The notes: generated by a model not told the origin, from the sequence alone. A stretch of 64,000 nucleotides of DNA from Neobacillus terrae (GCF_011393025.1 NZ_JAAOEO010000003.1:62001-126000), one strand, 5' to 3'; positions 45,394 through 55,140 are shown, counted from the first letter of the stretch. Program-made: numbers and translations.

Positions 45394-46514
45394 TTTTTCC
45401 AAACCGCCTTATTAACTATTTTTGTGTAACTCTGGATAATTTTAGTGACCTTTAATGAAACATTATTATCTGTATAATCTGAGGCTAAAATTACTTTGTT
45501 ATTGTTCTCCCATACCGCTCTGCTCAATTCCACTGCTTGAAAGATATCTTTTTCTTCTATTCCACCAACAATGACGCTTCCTTTATCTAATACTTCAGGT
45601 CTTTCTGTTGATGTCCTAATTAAAACGCCTGGAAACCCTAAAATTGCTGACTCTTCTGATAACGTACCACTGTCTGATAGTGTACAGAATGAATTCAACT
45701 GTAATTTATTATAATCAAAAAAACCAAATGGCATTAATTGTCTTATTAAATTATGAAATTTGAATTTTCTCTCCTCAATCTTCTTCCAGCTTCTCGGATG
45801 TGTAGAGTAGATAATGGGTAACTGATATTTTTCTGCAATATTATTTAAAGCAGTCATTAATGAGAAGAAATTTTTCTCATTGTCAATATTCTCTTCCCTG
45901 TGTGCAGATACTAAGATAAACTTTCCTGCTTCTAAACCTAATTCCCTTAACACTTTACTATTTTTAATCTTATCAATATTATTATATAAAACTTCTGTCA
46001 TGGGTGATCCAGTTACAAAGACATGTTCTTTTCTAATACCTTCTGATAACAAATATCTTCTACTATGCTCAGTATAAGCAAGATTTATATCTGATACATG
46101 ATCAACTATTTTCCTATTAATTTCTTCAGGCACATTTTGATCGAAACAACGATTTCCAGCTTCCATATGAAAAATGGGGATTTTCAAACGTTTTGCAGCA
46201 ACAGCACTTAGACAACTATTTGTATCGCCAAGAATTAAGAGAGCATCTGGTTGTTCTTGACTTAAAATCTTGTATGATGCAGAGATTATATTTCCCATAG
46301 TTTCCCCAAGATCAGCTCCCACTACTCCAAGAAAATGATTGGGTTGTCTTAATCCTAATTCTTCAAAAAATATCTCATTAAGTGTATAATCCCAATTTTG
46401 TCCCGTATGTACTAAAACATGATCGAAATAAATATCACAAGCCTTTATTACCTCAGATAACCTGATAATCTCAGGCCTTGTACCTACTATAGTCATAACT
46501 TTCAATTTACTCAT
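45390..46514 (-). CDS. capG: UDP-GlcNAc 2-epimerase-like enzyme of the FucNAc pathway (CapG/FnlC)
   Basis: A 374-residue member of the WecB/NeuC epimerase family. It has VMTIVGTRPEIIRLSEVIKA, VHTGQNWDYTLNE, LILGDTNSCLSAVAAKRL, HMEAGNRCFDQNVPEE, VSAHREENID and LSDSGTLSEESAILG (some shown in part). In the FucNAc pathway it inverts C2 of the CapF product to give UDP-N-acetyl-L-fucosamine. The start is ATG behind GGAGG. Direct linkage to capE and capF makes the FnlC/CapG assignment much more likely than a WecB housekeeping role. Confidence 0.88.
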   Translation of the reverse strand: MSKLKVMTIVGTRPEIIRLSEVIKACDIYFDHVLVHTGQNWDYTLNEIFFEELGLRQPNHFLGVVGADLGETMGNIISASYKILSQEQPDALLILGDTNSCLSAVAAKRLKIPIFHMEAGNRCFDQNVPEEINRKIVDHVSDINLAYTEHSRRYLLSEGIRKEHVFVTGSPMTEVLYNNIDKIKNSKVLRELGLEAGKFILVSAHREENIDNEKNFFSLMTALNNIAEKYQLPIIYSTHPRSWKKIEERKFKFHNLIRQLMPFGFFDYNKLQLNSFCTLSDSGTLSEESAILGFPGVLIRTSTERPEVLDKGSVIVGGIEEKDIFQAVELSRAVWENNNKVILASDYTDNNVSLKVTKIIQSYTKIVNKAVWKK

Positions 46515-46519
46515 TAACT

Positions 46520-47629
46520 CTAAACCTCCAAATAATATGTGTCCGGCTTCTGTTGGTCAAAATATTCATTGGCCCACATAATAGTCACCATATCAGTTTC
46601 ACCAAGATTCTCTATGTTGTGAGTGTATCCTGTTGGTATATCTACTACTTCCATCTTATCACCACTCACATAATATTCTATAACCTCTTCAGAATTGACT
46701 TTTCTAAAACGAATTACCCCTTTTCCACTAACAACAAGAAACTTTTCATTTTTCGTATGATGCCAGTGATTTCCTTTTGTAATTCCGGGCCTAGAAATAT
46801 TGACAGATACTTGCCCTCTATCAGGAGTTTTAATAAACTCTGTAAAAGAGCCTCTTTCATCAACATTCATCTTTAAATCATAACTAAAATGATCTTCCGG
46901 TAAAAAACTAAGATAGGTGCTATATAATTTTTTCTCTAATGAGTTAGACATATCAGGGACAGTTCGTTCTTCCCGGCTTTTTTTGAATGAATAAATTAAT
47001 TCAACAATTGCACCTAAAGTAATGTTGTGAAATATTGGTACCTCACAAAAATCACCTACATAGTGTTCATTCCCATTCAAAGAATTAATTAGTTCCTCCA
47101 CAACATCATCAATATAAACTAAGTTCATTTCAACACAAGGGTCATTAACATTGATAGGTAAATCCCTTGCTATATTATTGCAAAAGGTTGCAACCCCACT
47201 ATTATAGTTTGGTCTTGACCATTTTCCAAAAACATTTGGAAAACGATAAACCAGTACTTTCGATCCTGTTTTTTTGCCATATTCAAATAAAAAGTCCTCG
47301 CATGCTTTTTTACTAATCCCATACGGATTATCTAATTCTGCTTGTATAGATGATGAAATCATTACAGGACATGTGTTTTGATATTTTTGTAAGGTTTCCA
47401 ATAGTTTAGTAGTAAAACCAAAGTTTTCATCCATAAATTCTGACTGATCTTTAGGACGGTTTATTCCAGCTAGGTGAAAAACGAAGTCCGCTTCTTTACA
47501 ATAATTATTAAGCAAACTAGGATTAGAATCCCGACTATATTCAAATATATCTGTATAGTTCCGGTTCCTTAATTCTGCGATAAGATTTTTACCGATAAAA
47601 CCATTTGCACCGGTAACTAATATCTTCAT
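46520..47629 (-). CDS. capF: Bifunctional reductase-cupin of the FucNAc pathway (CapF/FnlB)
   Basis: A 369-residue two-domain enzyme. The N-terminal SDR domain has GANGFIGKNLI, HLAGINRPKD and an N-terminal-type active site (SSSIQAELDNPYGISKKACE, shown in part). The C-terminal cupin domain (about 250-369) has KGNHWHHTKNEKFLVVSGKG with its metal-binding His cluster. In Staphylococcus CapF the cupin epimerises C3 and the SDR reduces C4. Its ATG overlaps the capE stop (ATGA). Confidence 0.9.
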   Translation of the reverse strand: MKILVTGANGFIGKNLIAELRNRNYTDIFEYSRDSNPSLLNNYCKEADFVFHLAGINRPKDQSEFMDENFGFTTKLLETLQKYQNTCPVMISSSIQAELDNPYGISKKACEDFLFEYGKKTGSKVLVYRFPNVFGKWSRPNYNSGVATFCNNIARDLPINVNDPCVEMNLVYIDDVVEELINSLNGNEHYVGDFCEVPIFHNITLGAIVELIYSFKKSREERTVPDMSNSLEKKLYSTYLSFLPEDHFSYDLKMNVDERGSFTEFIKTPDRGQVSVNISRPGITKGNHWHHTKNEKFLVVSGKGVIRFRKVNSEEVIEYYVSGDKMEVVDIPTGYTHNIENLGETDMVTIMWANEYFDQQKPDTYYLEV

Positions 47630-48666
47630 ACTATAATCAATCCTTTTTTCAACTCTTCTTGAACATATTCCAACTCTAACAATTTTTCTTTAATCTGTTC
47701 GATATTTAACCTTTCTGTGTTATGGGAATTATACTCCTCCTCTAAAGATAGTTTTTGGTTACCTTCTACAAAATATTTATCATAGTTAAGATCTCTCTTA
47801 TCAGCAGGTACCCTATAAAATCCACCTAAGTCTTCTGAACCAACATGTTCTTCCCTGGTTAGCAACGTTTCATATAGTTTTTCACCATGCCGGGTACCAA
47901 TAATTTTTATCTCGTTATTAGCATCAAATAATTCCTTGATTGCTTGTGCTAAATCTCCAATTGTTGCCGCAGGTGCTTTTTGAACCATAATATCTCCAGC
48001 TTCTGCATATTTATATGCAAATACTACCAGTTCTACTGCCTCTTCAAGACTCATTAAAAATCTAGTCATATTGGGGTCCGTAATTGTTATTGGCTGTCCA
48101 TTTTTAATTTGCTCAATAAATAGTGGAATAACAGAACCTCTGGAAGCCATAACATTTCCGTAACGTGTACCACATATTAGAGTTCTTTCTGAATCTACTG
48201 TTTTTGCCTTAGCCACAAATACCTTTTCCATCATTGCTTTAGAAATCCCCATTGCATTTATGGGATAAGCGGCCTTATCTGTAGATAAGCAAATAACTTT
48301 CTGTACACCACATTCAATAGCTCCCGTGAGAACATTATCCGTCCCTAATACATTAGTTTTTACAGCTTCAAGAGGAAAAAATTCACAGGAGGGTACTTGT
48401 TTTAAAGCAGCTGCATGGAAAACATATTCTACTCCGTACATTGCATTTTTCACACTATCTTTATCCCTAACATCTCCTATATAAAATTTGAGTTTGTGAT
48501 TTTTATAAAGCTTTCTCATGTCATCTTGCTTCTTTTCATCTCTTGAAAAAATGCGAATTTCCTTTATATCTGTATCTAAAAATCTTTTCATAACCGCATT
48601 TCCGAAGGAACCAGTGCCACCAGTTATCAATAGCGTTTTATCTTTGAACAAATTAAACATCTCCAT
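47626..48666 (-). CDS. capE: UDP-GlcNAc 4,6-dehydratase/5-epimerase (CapE/FnlA)
   Basis: A 346-residue SDR enzyme: LLITGGTGSFGNAVMKRFL, IGDVRDKDSV, HAAALKQVPSCEFFPLEAV and STDKAAYPINAMGISKAMME (first shown in part). As in CapE and FnlA the usual catalytic Tyr of YxxxK is replaced by Met (MGISK). It starts the conversion of UDP-GlcNAc to UDP-L-FucNAc. No clear ribosome site precedes the ATG; a second ATG two codons later is an alternative. Confidence 0.9.
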   Translation of the reverse strand: MEMFNLFKDKTLLITGGTGSFGNAVMKRFLDTDIKEIRIFSRDEKKQDDMRKLYKNHKLKFYIGDVRDKDSVKNAMYGVEYVFHAAALKQVPSCEFFPLEAVKTNVLGTDNVLTGAIECGVQKVICLSTDKAAYPINAMGISKAMMEKVFVAKAKTVDSERTLICGTRYGNVMASRGSVIPLFIEQIKNGQPITITDPNMTRFLMSLEEAVELVVFAYKYAEAGDIMVQKAPAATIGDLAQAIKELFDANNEIKIIGTRHGEKLYETLLTREEHVGSEDLGGFYRVPADKRDLNYDKYFVEGNQKLSLEEEYNSHNTERLNIEQIKEKLLELEYVQEELKKGLIIV

Positions 48667-48673
48667 TTAATTT

Positions 48674-49855
48674 TTATTTTCTTAAGCTGTTGTTTAACCT
48701 CTCAAAAAAAATAGGTTTAGAAAAGTTCGACATATAATACCTTTTTCCATTCTCTCCATAGGTTGCATGCTGATCTTTTGTCCTCAAAAAAGTTTTTATG
48801 TTTTTAGCCAGCTCTCTATAATCTTCTGCTTGTCCGCAAATACCACATTGGGCCTCTTTTATTACTATATTGGTTTCACCATCAATTGCACCTATAATAG
48901 GCTTACCTGCAGCCATATATGATTGGACTTTGCCTGGAAGAGTATAGGAAATCACCTTATTCGATTTCAGGGTCACTAGAAAGGCATCCGCCATGCCATA
49001 AAACCCAGGCATATCTGTAATAGGATGGTGTCCATAAAAGGTAACATTAGAAAGTTTCAGTTGCTTAGTCAAATTTTCACATTTTTCTCTAGATGAACCG
49101 TCCCCTACAATATGAAACTTAATTAATGGTTCATCTTTTAGGATATCAGCTGCATGAATTATTGTTTCAACACTTTGCATTTCACCAATATTACCGGCAA
49201 ACATCAAATTAACAAATTCCTTATCATTTTTTTCTTTTTGTATATGTGAGAATTCTTCCTCAGCATATATAGGAAGATGAGTACATTCTCTTTGAACATC
49301 TAAAGTGTGTTTAAAGTACTCTTCAAACATTTTAGAACTGATCAGGATTTTATCTGCACTCTTATATATCCATTTGCTAAGTTTAAGCAAAGCACTGTAT
49401 ATTTTGCTGCCGGGAGAAATTCCACCCGAGACCATACTCTCAGGCCAAAGATCGAAGGAATAAATATATAGCGGTTTTTTCGTTAGTTTTTTTAGTAAAA
49501 TCCCAGGAATGGCCATAGTAACTGGGGACAGTTGATAAACTAGAATAAAGTCAAAGTCCTTTTTTAAAAAAAATGCTTTAATACTTGAGCTAAGTGCAAA
49601 GCTTAAATAGTTCAAAGCCAATCTTTTTTTTCCTTTACCTCTTCCAAGGAGCCAGGATCGGATTACCTTTACCCCATTAATATCTTCTTTTCTATTCTTA
49701 AAACTTTTGTAATTACCATCAACTACACCACTTGGATAATTCGGAAGGCCAGTGAGTACAGTCACTTGATGACCTTGTTTAACAAGTTCAAAACTTATAT
49801 CGTTTACTTTAAATTGCTCTGGATAAAAGTATTGGCATATTATAAGGATTTTCAC
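48674..49855 (-). CDS. Family 4 glycosyltransferase, WbuB-like (probable FucNAc transferase)
   Basis: A 393-residue GT-B enzyme. ILIICQYFYPEQFKVNDISF is the signature start of WbuB-type transferases, with GLPNYPSG, FDLWPES and the C-terminal GNIGEMQSVETIIHAA and YTLPGKVQSYMAAGKPIIG (in parts). WbuB of E. coli adds L-FucNAc, and the capEFG genes sit directly behind this one. It should act second, on the lipid-linked priming sugar. The GTG start overlaps the stop of the SDR gene. Confidence 0.85.
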   Translation of the reverse strand: MKILIICQYFYPEQFKVNDISFELVKQGHQVTVLTGLPNYPSGVVDGNYKSFKNRKEDINGVKVIRSWLLGRGKGKKRLALNYLSFALSSSIKAFFLKKDFDFILVYQLSPVTMAIPGILLKKLTKKPLYIYSFDLWPESMVSGGISPGSKIYSALLKLSKWIYKSADKILISSKMFEEYFKHTLDVQRECTHLPIYAEEEFSHIQKEKNDKEFVNLMFAGNIGEMQSVETIIHAADILKDEPLIKFHIVGDGSSREKCENLTKQLKLSNVTFYGHHPITDMPGFYGMADAFLVTLKSNKVISYTLPGKVQSYMAAGKPIIGAIDGETNIVIKEAQCGICGQAEDYRELAKNIKTFLRTKDQHATYGENGKRYYMSNFSKPIFFERLNNSLRK

Positions 49856-50751
49856 ATTAAAACGCCTTTCTGCTTGCTATTTAAATACTCTTCGACTTCC
49901 CCTTTAATTCCTTCCTCAAAAGATAATGGGGAGTAACCTATATCTTTAGCAGCAGCTTCATAACTAAATACTTTATCTTCCTGCATCCTAAGAACTTGTT
50001 CCTCAGATATTATTGCGTTCTTGCTAATTTGGTTGTAAAATTTGGCAGCCATTATCGATAACCATAAGGGTACTTTAACGATTTTATTATTTCGGTTTAG
50101 GGTATTGGAAACACACTTCACTAGTTCAATATATTTGATTGGATTTTTGCCAGAAAGATTATATTCTCTATTGAAAGTTTTATCCTTGTTATTTAATACA
50201 TCGTAATATGCATAACCCAGATCCCTTGCATGCACGGGTTGCATAAGATTCTCCCCGCTACCAAACATCGGAAAGAACTTGTGCCTTGCCAAATAATCAA
50301 CCAACTTAAACATATTTCTATCACCTGAGGAACCATAAATCATAGTTGGCCTTAATACAGTTATACCAATTTGGTCTCGTTTTTTAAGAATTCCATCCTC
50401 AATTTTTATATATTCCTCTGATGCACTTTTGTACTTAGAATACCTGCCTGTAGTATGGACAAGAATAGCCCATTTTACATTATTTTTTATAGCTGCCTCA
50501 ATGATATTATTAGAAAATAAAATAGAGGATATATGGATGATTGTTTCTGAACCTTTTATTGCCTGAAGAAGGAACTCTTGGTCTTCTAAATCACCAAAAA
50601 TTGTTTCAATATCTAGTCCAGATTTATCAAGCATAGTGGTATTACTTTTTTTTCTTACTAAACATCTAATTTTTCCTTTATAATTCTCTTTTATTAATCT
50701 ATCAAGCAACCATTTTCCGGTATGTCCAGTAATGCCAGTTACAAATAACAT
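49852..50751 (-). CDS. SDR-family 4-keto-sugar reductase (WreQ/WbpV-like)
   Basis: A 299-residue NAD(P)-binding protein: VTGITGHTGKWLLDRL, IFGDLEDQEFL, YSKYK as the likely YxxxK site, and VLRPTMIYGSSGDRNMFKL. It lies between the priming transferase and the GT4. The EpsC-type dehydratase makes UDP-4-keto-6-deoxy-GlcNAc, and a reductase in this position would give UDP-D-QuiNAc or UDP-D-FucNAc for priming. This is inference; the family also contains other epimerases. The ATG follows AGGAGG. Confidence 0.72.
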   Translation of the reverse strand: MLFVTGITGHTGKWLLDRLIKENYKGKIRCLVRKKSNTTMLDKSGLDIETIFGDLEDQEFLLQAIKGSETIIHISSILFSNNIIEAAIKNNVKWAILVHTTGRYSKYKSASEEYIKIEDGILKKRDQIGITVLRPTMIYGSSGDRNMFKLVDYLARHKFFPMFGSGENLMQPVHARDLGYAYYDVLNNKDKTFNREYNLSGKNPIKYIELVKCVSNTLNRNNKIVKVPLWLSIMAAKFYNQISKNAIISEEQVLRMQEDKVFSYEAAAKDIGYSPLSFEEGIKGEVEEYLNSKQKGVLM

Positions 50752-50762
50752 ATATGATCCTC

Positions 50763-51365
50763 CTAATGCTTCTGAAGGTGAGCCCCCTCTTTTACACCCT
50801 CACTTCTAATTACGCTTACTACTGTTTTTAATAACACTTTTAAATCAAAAAGTAAGCTTAATTTTTCAACATATTCACCATCAAGCTTGGCTTTAACTTC
50901 AATAGGAAGCTCATCACGGCCATTAATCTGCGCCCATCCTGTTAATCCTGGATAAATATTATTTGCTAAATACTTATCTCTTTCATTGATTAAATCAAAT
51001 TGATTCCAAAGTGCGGGGCGGGGTCCTATTATACTCATTTCACCTTTAATGATATTAAATATTTGTGGAAGTTCATCTAAACTAGTTTTCCGCAAAAATT
51101 TTCCTACTCTTGTTATATAAAATTCTGGATTTCCTAATAAATGAGTAGGCGTGTCTGTAGGTGTTTCAGTTTTCATTGTTCTAAATTTATATATATAAAA
51201 TTCAGTTTTATCTTTTCCGATTCGTCTTTGTTTAAACAAGACAGGGCCTTTAGAGTCCATTTTAATTAGCAATATCAATATTAAAAAGACGGGTAAAAGA
51301 ATTAACATTCCCATGAGTGAAAAAATGAAATCTATTAATCTTTTTATTAGCATCTTATATAACAT
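50763..51365 (-). CDS. Undecaprenyl-phosphate sugar-phosphate transferase (EpsL/TuaA-like)
   Basis: A 200-residue bacterial sugar transferase with one N-terminal re-entrant helix. MLIKRLIDFIFSLMGMLILL, KGPVLFKQRRIGKDKTEFYIYKFRTM, TSLDELPQIFNIIKGEMSIIGPRP and YPGLTGWAQINGRDEL are the family blocks (shown in parts). It transfers a hexose-1-phosphate to undecaprenyl phosphate and primes the eps repeat unit. I use the ATG at 51363-51365, behind GAGGTGAG. This small monotopic form often uses a di- or 6-deoxy-N-acetyl sugar. Confidence 0.9.
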   Translation of the reverse strand: MLYKMLIKRLIDFIFSLMGMLILLPVFLILILLIKMDSKGPVLFKQRRIGKDKTEFYIYKFRTMKTETPTDTPTHLLGNPEFYITRVGKFLRKTSLDELPQIFNIIKGEMSIIGPRPALWNQFDLINERDKYLANNIYPGLTGWAQINGRDELPIEVKAKLDGEYVEKLSLLFDLKVLLKTVVSVIRSEGVKEGAHLQKH

Positions 51366-51443
51366 GTTAATAATCTCACCTCTTTGACAAGATACAATCA
51401 AATTGAATTGTTATTTATCTTTTATTTTTATTAGCTAAATAGC

Positions 51444-53252
51444 TTAAACAGCCGTAGTTACTTTAATCCTATTGTTGGCCATATCTAAAAGTCTATTTTT
51501 TATCTCAGCTTCATCAAATGATTCGAATTCTTGCATAAAGCTAAGTAAATATTTTTGATTTATTAATGTGGCTTTCCCAATATGTATCTTTGGAAATATT
51601 TGATCGTGGTGAATTTCATTTTCATTTAACAATTCTTCATACATCTTTTCCCCAGGACGAATTCCTGAATATTTAATCCCTACTTCTTCTATGGAGTAAC
51701 CTGAGAGTTTAATTAGATTTCTAGCAAGTTCAACAATCTTAACAGGCTCTCCCATATCTAAGACAAATATTTCTCCTCCGCGTGCAAGGGACCCGGCTTG
51801 AATTACCAAGCGTGATGCCTCAGGGATTGTCATAAAATATCTTGTCATATCTGGGTGAGTAACAGTAACAGGACCCCCTGCTTGTATTTGCCTTTTGAAT
51901 AATGGAATAACACTTCCACGACTTCCCAGTACATTCCCAAATCGAACAGCTACAAATTTAGTTCTGCTGTGCTCTGCCAAATGCTGAATAATCATCTCGG
52001 CAAATCGTTTTGTGGCACCCATTACATTTGGAGGGTTAACAGCCTTATCTGATGAAATTAAGACAAATGTGTTAACACCAAAAGTATCAGCTGCATCAGC
52101 TACATTTTTTGTACCAAAAATATTATTCTTTACTGCTTCCCTAGGGTTGTACTCCATTAATGGAACATGTTTATGGGCTGCAGCGTGATAGACTACAAAA
52201 GGAAAATGCTGCTCCATCACTTCAAACATCCTGTCTCTATCTTGTATATCACCGATAACAGGTACTATTTCAATATCCTGCTGATATTTTTTTCGGAGTT
52301 CCATGTCAATCTGATAAATGCTGTTTTCTCCATGCCCAACGAGTACAATTTTTGAAGGGTTAAATTTACAAATTTGACGGCATATTTCTGATCCAATGGA
52401 ACCTCCTGCTCCTGTAACCAAGACTGTTTTACCGGTTACATATTCCGAAATACTAGTTATATCTAGTTCTACCGGCTCTCTTCCAAGTAAATCTTCCACC
52501 TGCACTTTTCTAAATTGGTTAACTGAAATTTTCCCAGTCATTAAATCCTCAAGTTTAGGTATAATTTGTGTTTTAACCTTTGTTTTTGCACATTCTTCAA
52601 AGATCTGGTTTAGTTCTTCTTTATTTAAGGAAGGAATCGCAATGATTATATTATCTATTTTTAATTTTGTTACCGCGTCTTGTATAGCATTTTTATTACC
52701 GTATACAGGTATGTTCAAATACTGTAATTTATATTTTTTGGGATCATCATCAATAAAAGCTACTGGTTGAAGTTCTGCATCTACGCTTTTTTGGAGCTGC
52801 CTTACAACCATGGTGCCCGCAGACCCCGCACCAATTATGAGAGCCCGTTTTTTTGTCAGCTTAGGTTCAAAATAGGTGTCTCGAAACATTCTCCAAATAA
52901 ACCTTGAACCACCTACTAATAACATATAAAGCATCCAGGTGCTTACAAGAGCTCTAAAATATACTTTTTCATAGAAAACGAACTGAAAAATAGCAGTAAT
53001 TGCAACCGACAAAGTAACAGCTTTTACAATAGCTAATAATTCTCCGATACTGGCATACTCCCAGGCTTTGTTATATAGCCTATAAACACTGGCAAAAACA
53101 TGGTGACTTATAAGTAATATGAGTGCACTTAAAAATAAACCATGTGTCAATCTAATCATTTGATGCAAAGGTCCATAACTTATGTATAGAGACGAAACAA
53201 CCAAAATGGAGTCTAGTACAACTAAAATGGCAAGCCGCGATTTGTAAGTCAC
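51444..53252 (-). CDS. epsC: UDP-GlcNAc 4,6-dehydratase with membrane domain (EpsC/CapD/WbpM type)
   Basis: A 602-residue protein with four N-terminal membrane helices, a first nucleotide-binding fold (RALIIGAGSAGTMVVRQL) and a catalytic SDR domain: VLVTGAGGSIGSEICRQI, HAAAHKHVPLMEYNP, SSDKAVNPPNVMGATKRFAE and RFGNVLGSRGSVIPLF. It converts UDP-GlcNAc to the 4-keto-6-deoxy derivative. The start is GTG behind GGAGG. It is the first gene after the EAR-type leader, as epsC is in Bacillus subtilis. Confidence 0.93.
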   Translation of the reverse strand: MTYKSRLAILVVLDSILVVSSLYISYGPLHQMIRLTHGLFLSALILLISHHVFASVYRLYNKAWEYASIGELLAIVKAVTLSVAITAIFQFVFYEKVYFRALVSTWMLYMLLVGGSRFIWRMFRDTYFEPKLTKKRALIIGAGSAGTMVVRQLQKSVDAELQPVAFIDDDPKKYKLQYLNIPVYGNKNAIQDAVTKLKIDNIIIAIPSLNKEELNQIFEECAKTKVKTQIIPKLEDLMTGKISVNQFRKVQVEDLLGREPVELDITSISEYVTGKTVLVTGAGGSIGSEICRQICKFNPSKIVLVGHGENSIYQIDMELRKKYQQDIEIVPVIGDIQDRDRMFEVMEQHFPFVVYHAAAHKHVPLMEYNPREAVKNNIFGTKNVADAADTFGVNTFVLISSDKAVNPPNVMGATKRFAEMIIQHLAEHSRTKFVAVRFGNVLGSRGSVIPLFKRQIQAGGPVTVTHPDMTRYFMTIPEASRLVIQAGSLARGGEIFVLDMGEPVKIVELARNLIKLSGYSIEEVGIKYSGIRPGEKMYEELLNENEIHHDQIFPKIHIGKATLINQKYLLSFMQEFESFDEAEIKNRLLDMANNRIKVTTAV

Positions 53253-53385
53253 CTTACTTTTTCCTCCTTGAAGTTCCTTATTTAATTTTTGTATTTCTTT
53301 ATAAATCCTCGGACAAAAAATAAATACCTAATGGAAATGCACAACAGGTAATGCGCTTTCATTAGATATTTATATTTGTTTTTTA

Positions 53386-53512
53386 CAAGTTGAGTGGGCA
53401 TCAAACCCGCCCTCACACCTTGCTATTGACGACTAACGTCTAAGGAATATTGCTTATTTCCCACTGCAAGGTCGAGTGCCTCCGTCGATAACGGGATTGG
53501 AGACATTACCAA
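53386..53512 (-). ncRNA. EAR (eps-associated, epsC-type) antitermination RNA
   Basis: The 313-base gap between cpsB and the EpsC gene carries a compact GC-richer segment in an AT-rich background. On the minus strand it has CCTTGC pairing with GCAAGG across about 40 bases, a small GACG/CGTC hairpin and a GGGC...GCCC hairpin near the 3' end. The position, immediately before an epsC gene inside a long polysaccharide operon, is exactly that of the EAR element of Bacillales, which promotes processive antitermination. The assignment is by position and visible pairing, not by covariance search. Confidence 0.72.
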
Positions 53513-53565
53513 ATATTTTTCTAAATTAGCTAAATAAAGGTTTAAAAGCGGTGATGGTAGGGTAA

Positions 53566-54330
53566 CTAAAAAATACCGAATAATTTTTTCTTTTTTATTT
53601 TTTCAGGTATCTCTTTAAAGATCGATTTATTATCAACTAATAATTCTGCATTCTCTCTGAAAAAGTAGACCATATCGATACCATATTTCTTAGCTACTAG
53701 ATTGAATGCTTCCTCCATTTTAAAGGTTCGGTTATGAACATTATGAGCATCCGAAGCGATAAAGTGAGTTAAATTTGAATCTATTAATTGAAATGAGAAG
53801 TTTTTAATATTTTTGCCAAAGTGCCCACTAAGACTAGAAGCTGTTACCTGTGTCAAAGCTCCCTTTTCAACTAAGTGAAAGAGGCGATCAGGCCTTTCGA
53901 TTATTTCCTGATTTCGTTCTGGATGGACAATAACTGGTATATAGCCTTTCATTTGAATATCAAAGAAGAGCTGTTCGGTATATTTTGGAACATGGCTGGA
54001 TGGAAACTCTACAAATAGATATTGAGAACCACTAAGGGAAAGAATCTCATCGTTTTTAATTCCCTCTACAATCTCTCCATATATGCGGGTTTCCTGGCCT
54101 GGCAAAACTTCTAAATCTACATTTTCATTTTCTAACACTTTATTTAATTCGTTAACTTTATTAATAATGTCGGATTTATAATTTTCGTATTTACCATTTT
54201 TATGATGAGGAGTTGCAATAATTGTAGAAATTCCTTCTTTTACGGCTTCTCTGGCCATCATTAGGCTTTCTCCCATATTCTTCGATCCATCATCAATACC
54301 AGGCAAAATATGACTATGTATATCAATCAT
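53566..54330 (-). CDS. cpsB: PHP-type protein-tyrosine phosphatase (CpsB/YwqE)
   Basis: A 254-residue metal-dependent phosphatase: DIHSHILPGIDDGSKN, TPHHKNGKYEN, PGQETRIYGE, HPERN and SDAHN supply the metal-binding His and Asp residues. It dephosphorylates the CpsD tyrosine kinase. The ATG at 54328-54330 is preceded by AAGGAGGG; an upstream in-frame ATG is not needed. The length equals Bacillus YwqE. Confidence 0.93.
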   Translation of the reverse strand: MIDIHSHILPGIDDGSKNMGESLMMAREAVKEGISTIIATPHHKNGKYENYKSDIINKVNELNKVLENENVDLEVLPGQETRIYGEIVEGIKNDEILSLSGSQYLFVEFPSSHVPKYTEQLFFDIQMKGYIPVIVHPERNQEIIERPDRLFHLVEKGALTQVTASSLSGHFGKNIKNFSFQLIDSNLTHFIASDAHNVHNRTFKMEEAFNLVAKKYGIDMVYFFRENAELLVDNKSIFKEIPEKIKKKKLFGIF

Positions 54331-54435
54331 CGCAAACCCTCCTTCCATTTTTATGCCGTTTTTCAAACATATTACCATCTTAAAACAAAAGGGTAAATAG
54401 CGGTTTTTGTCGAAATATGCTATTCTACTAAATTA

Positions 54436-55140
54436 TTATTTAGCCCCATAATAATAGTAATAATTTGATTCCTTCATTGGCTTGTTGTTAAGAACAACGC
54501 CCATTAGCTTTCCATTTGCAGCTAACAATAATTCCTTGGACTTTTGTGCCTGGTCTATCTCTGTTTTTCCGCTTGACACAACCAGAATCGTTCCATCACA
54601 ACGATTAGCAAGAATCTGAGCATCGGTAACAGCCAATACAGGAGGCGTATCAAATAATACTAAATCAAAGCCCTCAAAAGCATATTCTAAAAAGAGATCC
54701 ATGGCTTTTGAGCCAAGAAGCTCCGCTGGATTTGGAGGGATAGGTCCACTTGGAAGCACATAAAGGTTTTCCTGGTCAGTTTCAGAAACAGCCTGCACTA
54801 ATGAAATTTGTTTAGTAAGGACACTTGTAAAACCAAAATTATTTGTCAGATTAAAAGTATATTGCGCTGTAGGCTTTCTTAAATCCGCATCCACCAGCAA
54901 GACTCTTTTTCCCATTTGGGCAAAAACCACGGCTAAATTAGAGACGGTGGTTGACTTTCCTTCCCCAGGACCTGAAGATGTGACCATTAAGGTCTTAATT
55001 TCAGTATCCACGGAAGAAAACTGGATATTAGTACGAATTGTTCTGTATTGTTCTGAAATAGGTGACTTGGGATCCATTATGGTAATAAGTTTACGTCTTT
55101 GGTTACCAAGCTTCTTTTTTGCATTTTTATTATGAGCCAA
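54436..55140 (-). CDS. cpsD: Bacterial tyrosine kinase (CpsD/YwqD)
   Basis: A 234-residue BY-kinase: Walker A SSGPGEGKSTTVSNLA, Walker A' VLLVDADLRKP, Walker B FDLVLFDTPP, and a C-terminal tyrosine cluster YYYYYGAK for autophosphorylation. The best start is TTG at 55138-55140, six bases after GAGGTG; a GTG three codons upstream overlaps that site. The gene overlaps the end of cpsC, whose product activates it. Confidence 0.92.
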   Translation of the reverse strand: MAHNKNAKKKLGNQRRKLITIMDPKSPISEQYRTIRTNIQFSSVDTEIKTLMVTSSGPGEGKSTTVSNLAVVFAQMGKRVLLVDADLRKPTAQYTFNLTNNFGFTSVLTKQISLVQAVSETDQENLYVLPSGPIPPNPAELLGSKAMDLFLEYAFEGFDLVLFDTPPVLAVTDAQILANRCDGTILVVSSGKTEIDQAQKSKELLLAANGKLMGVVLNNKPMKESNYYYYYGAK

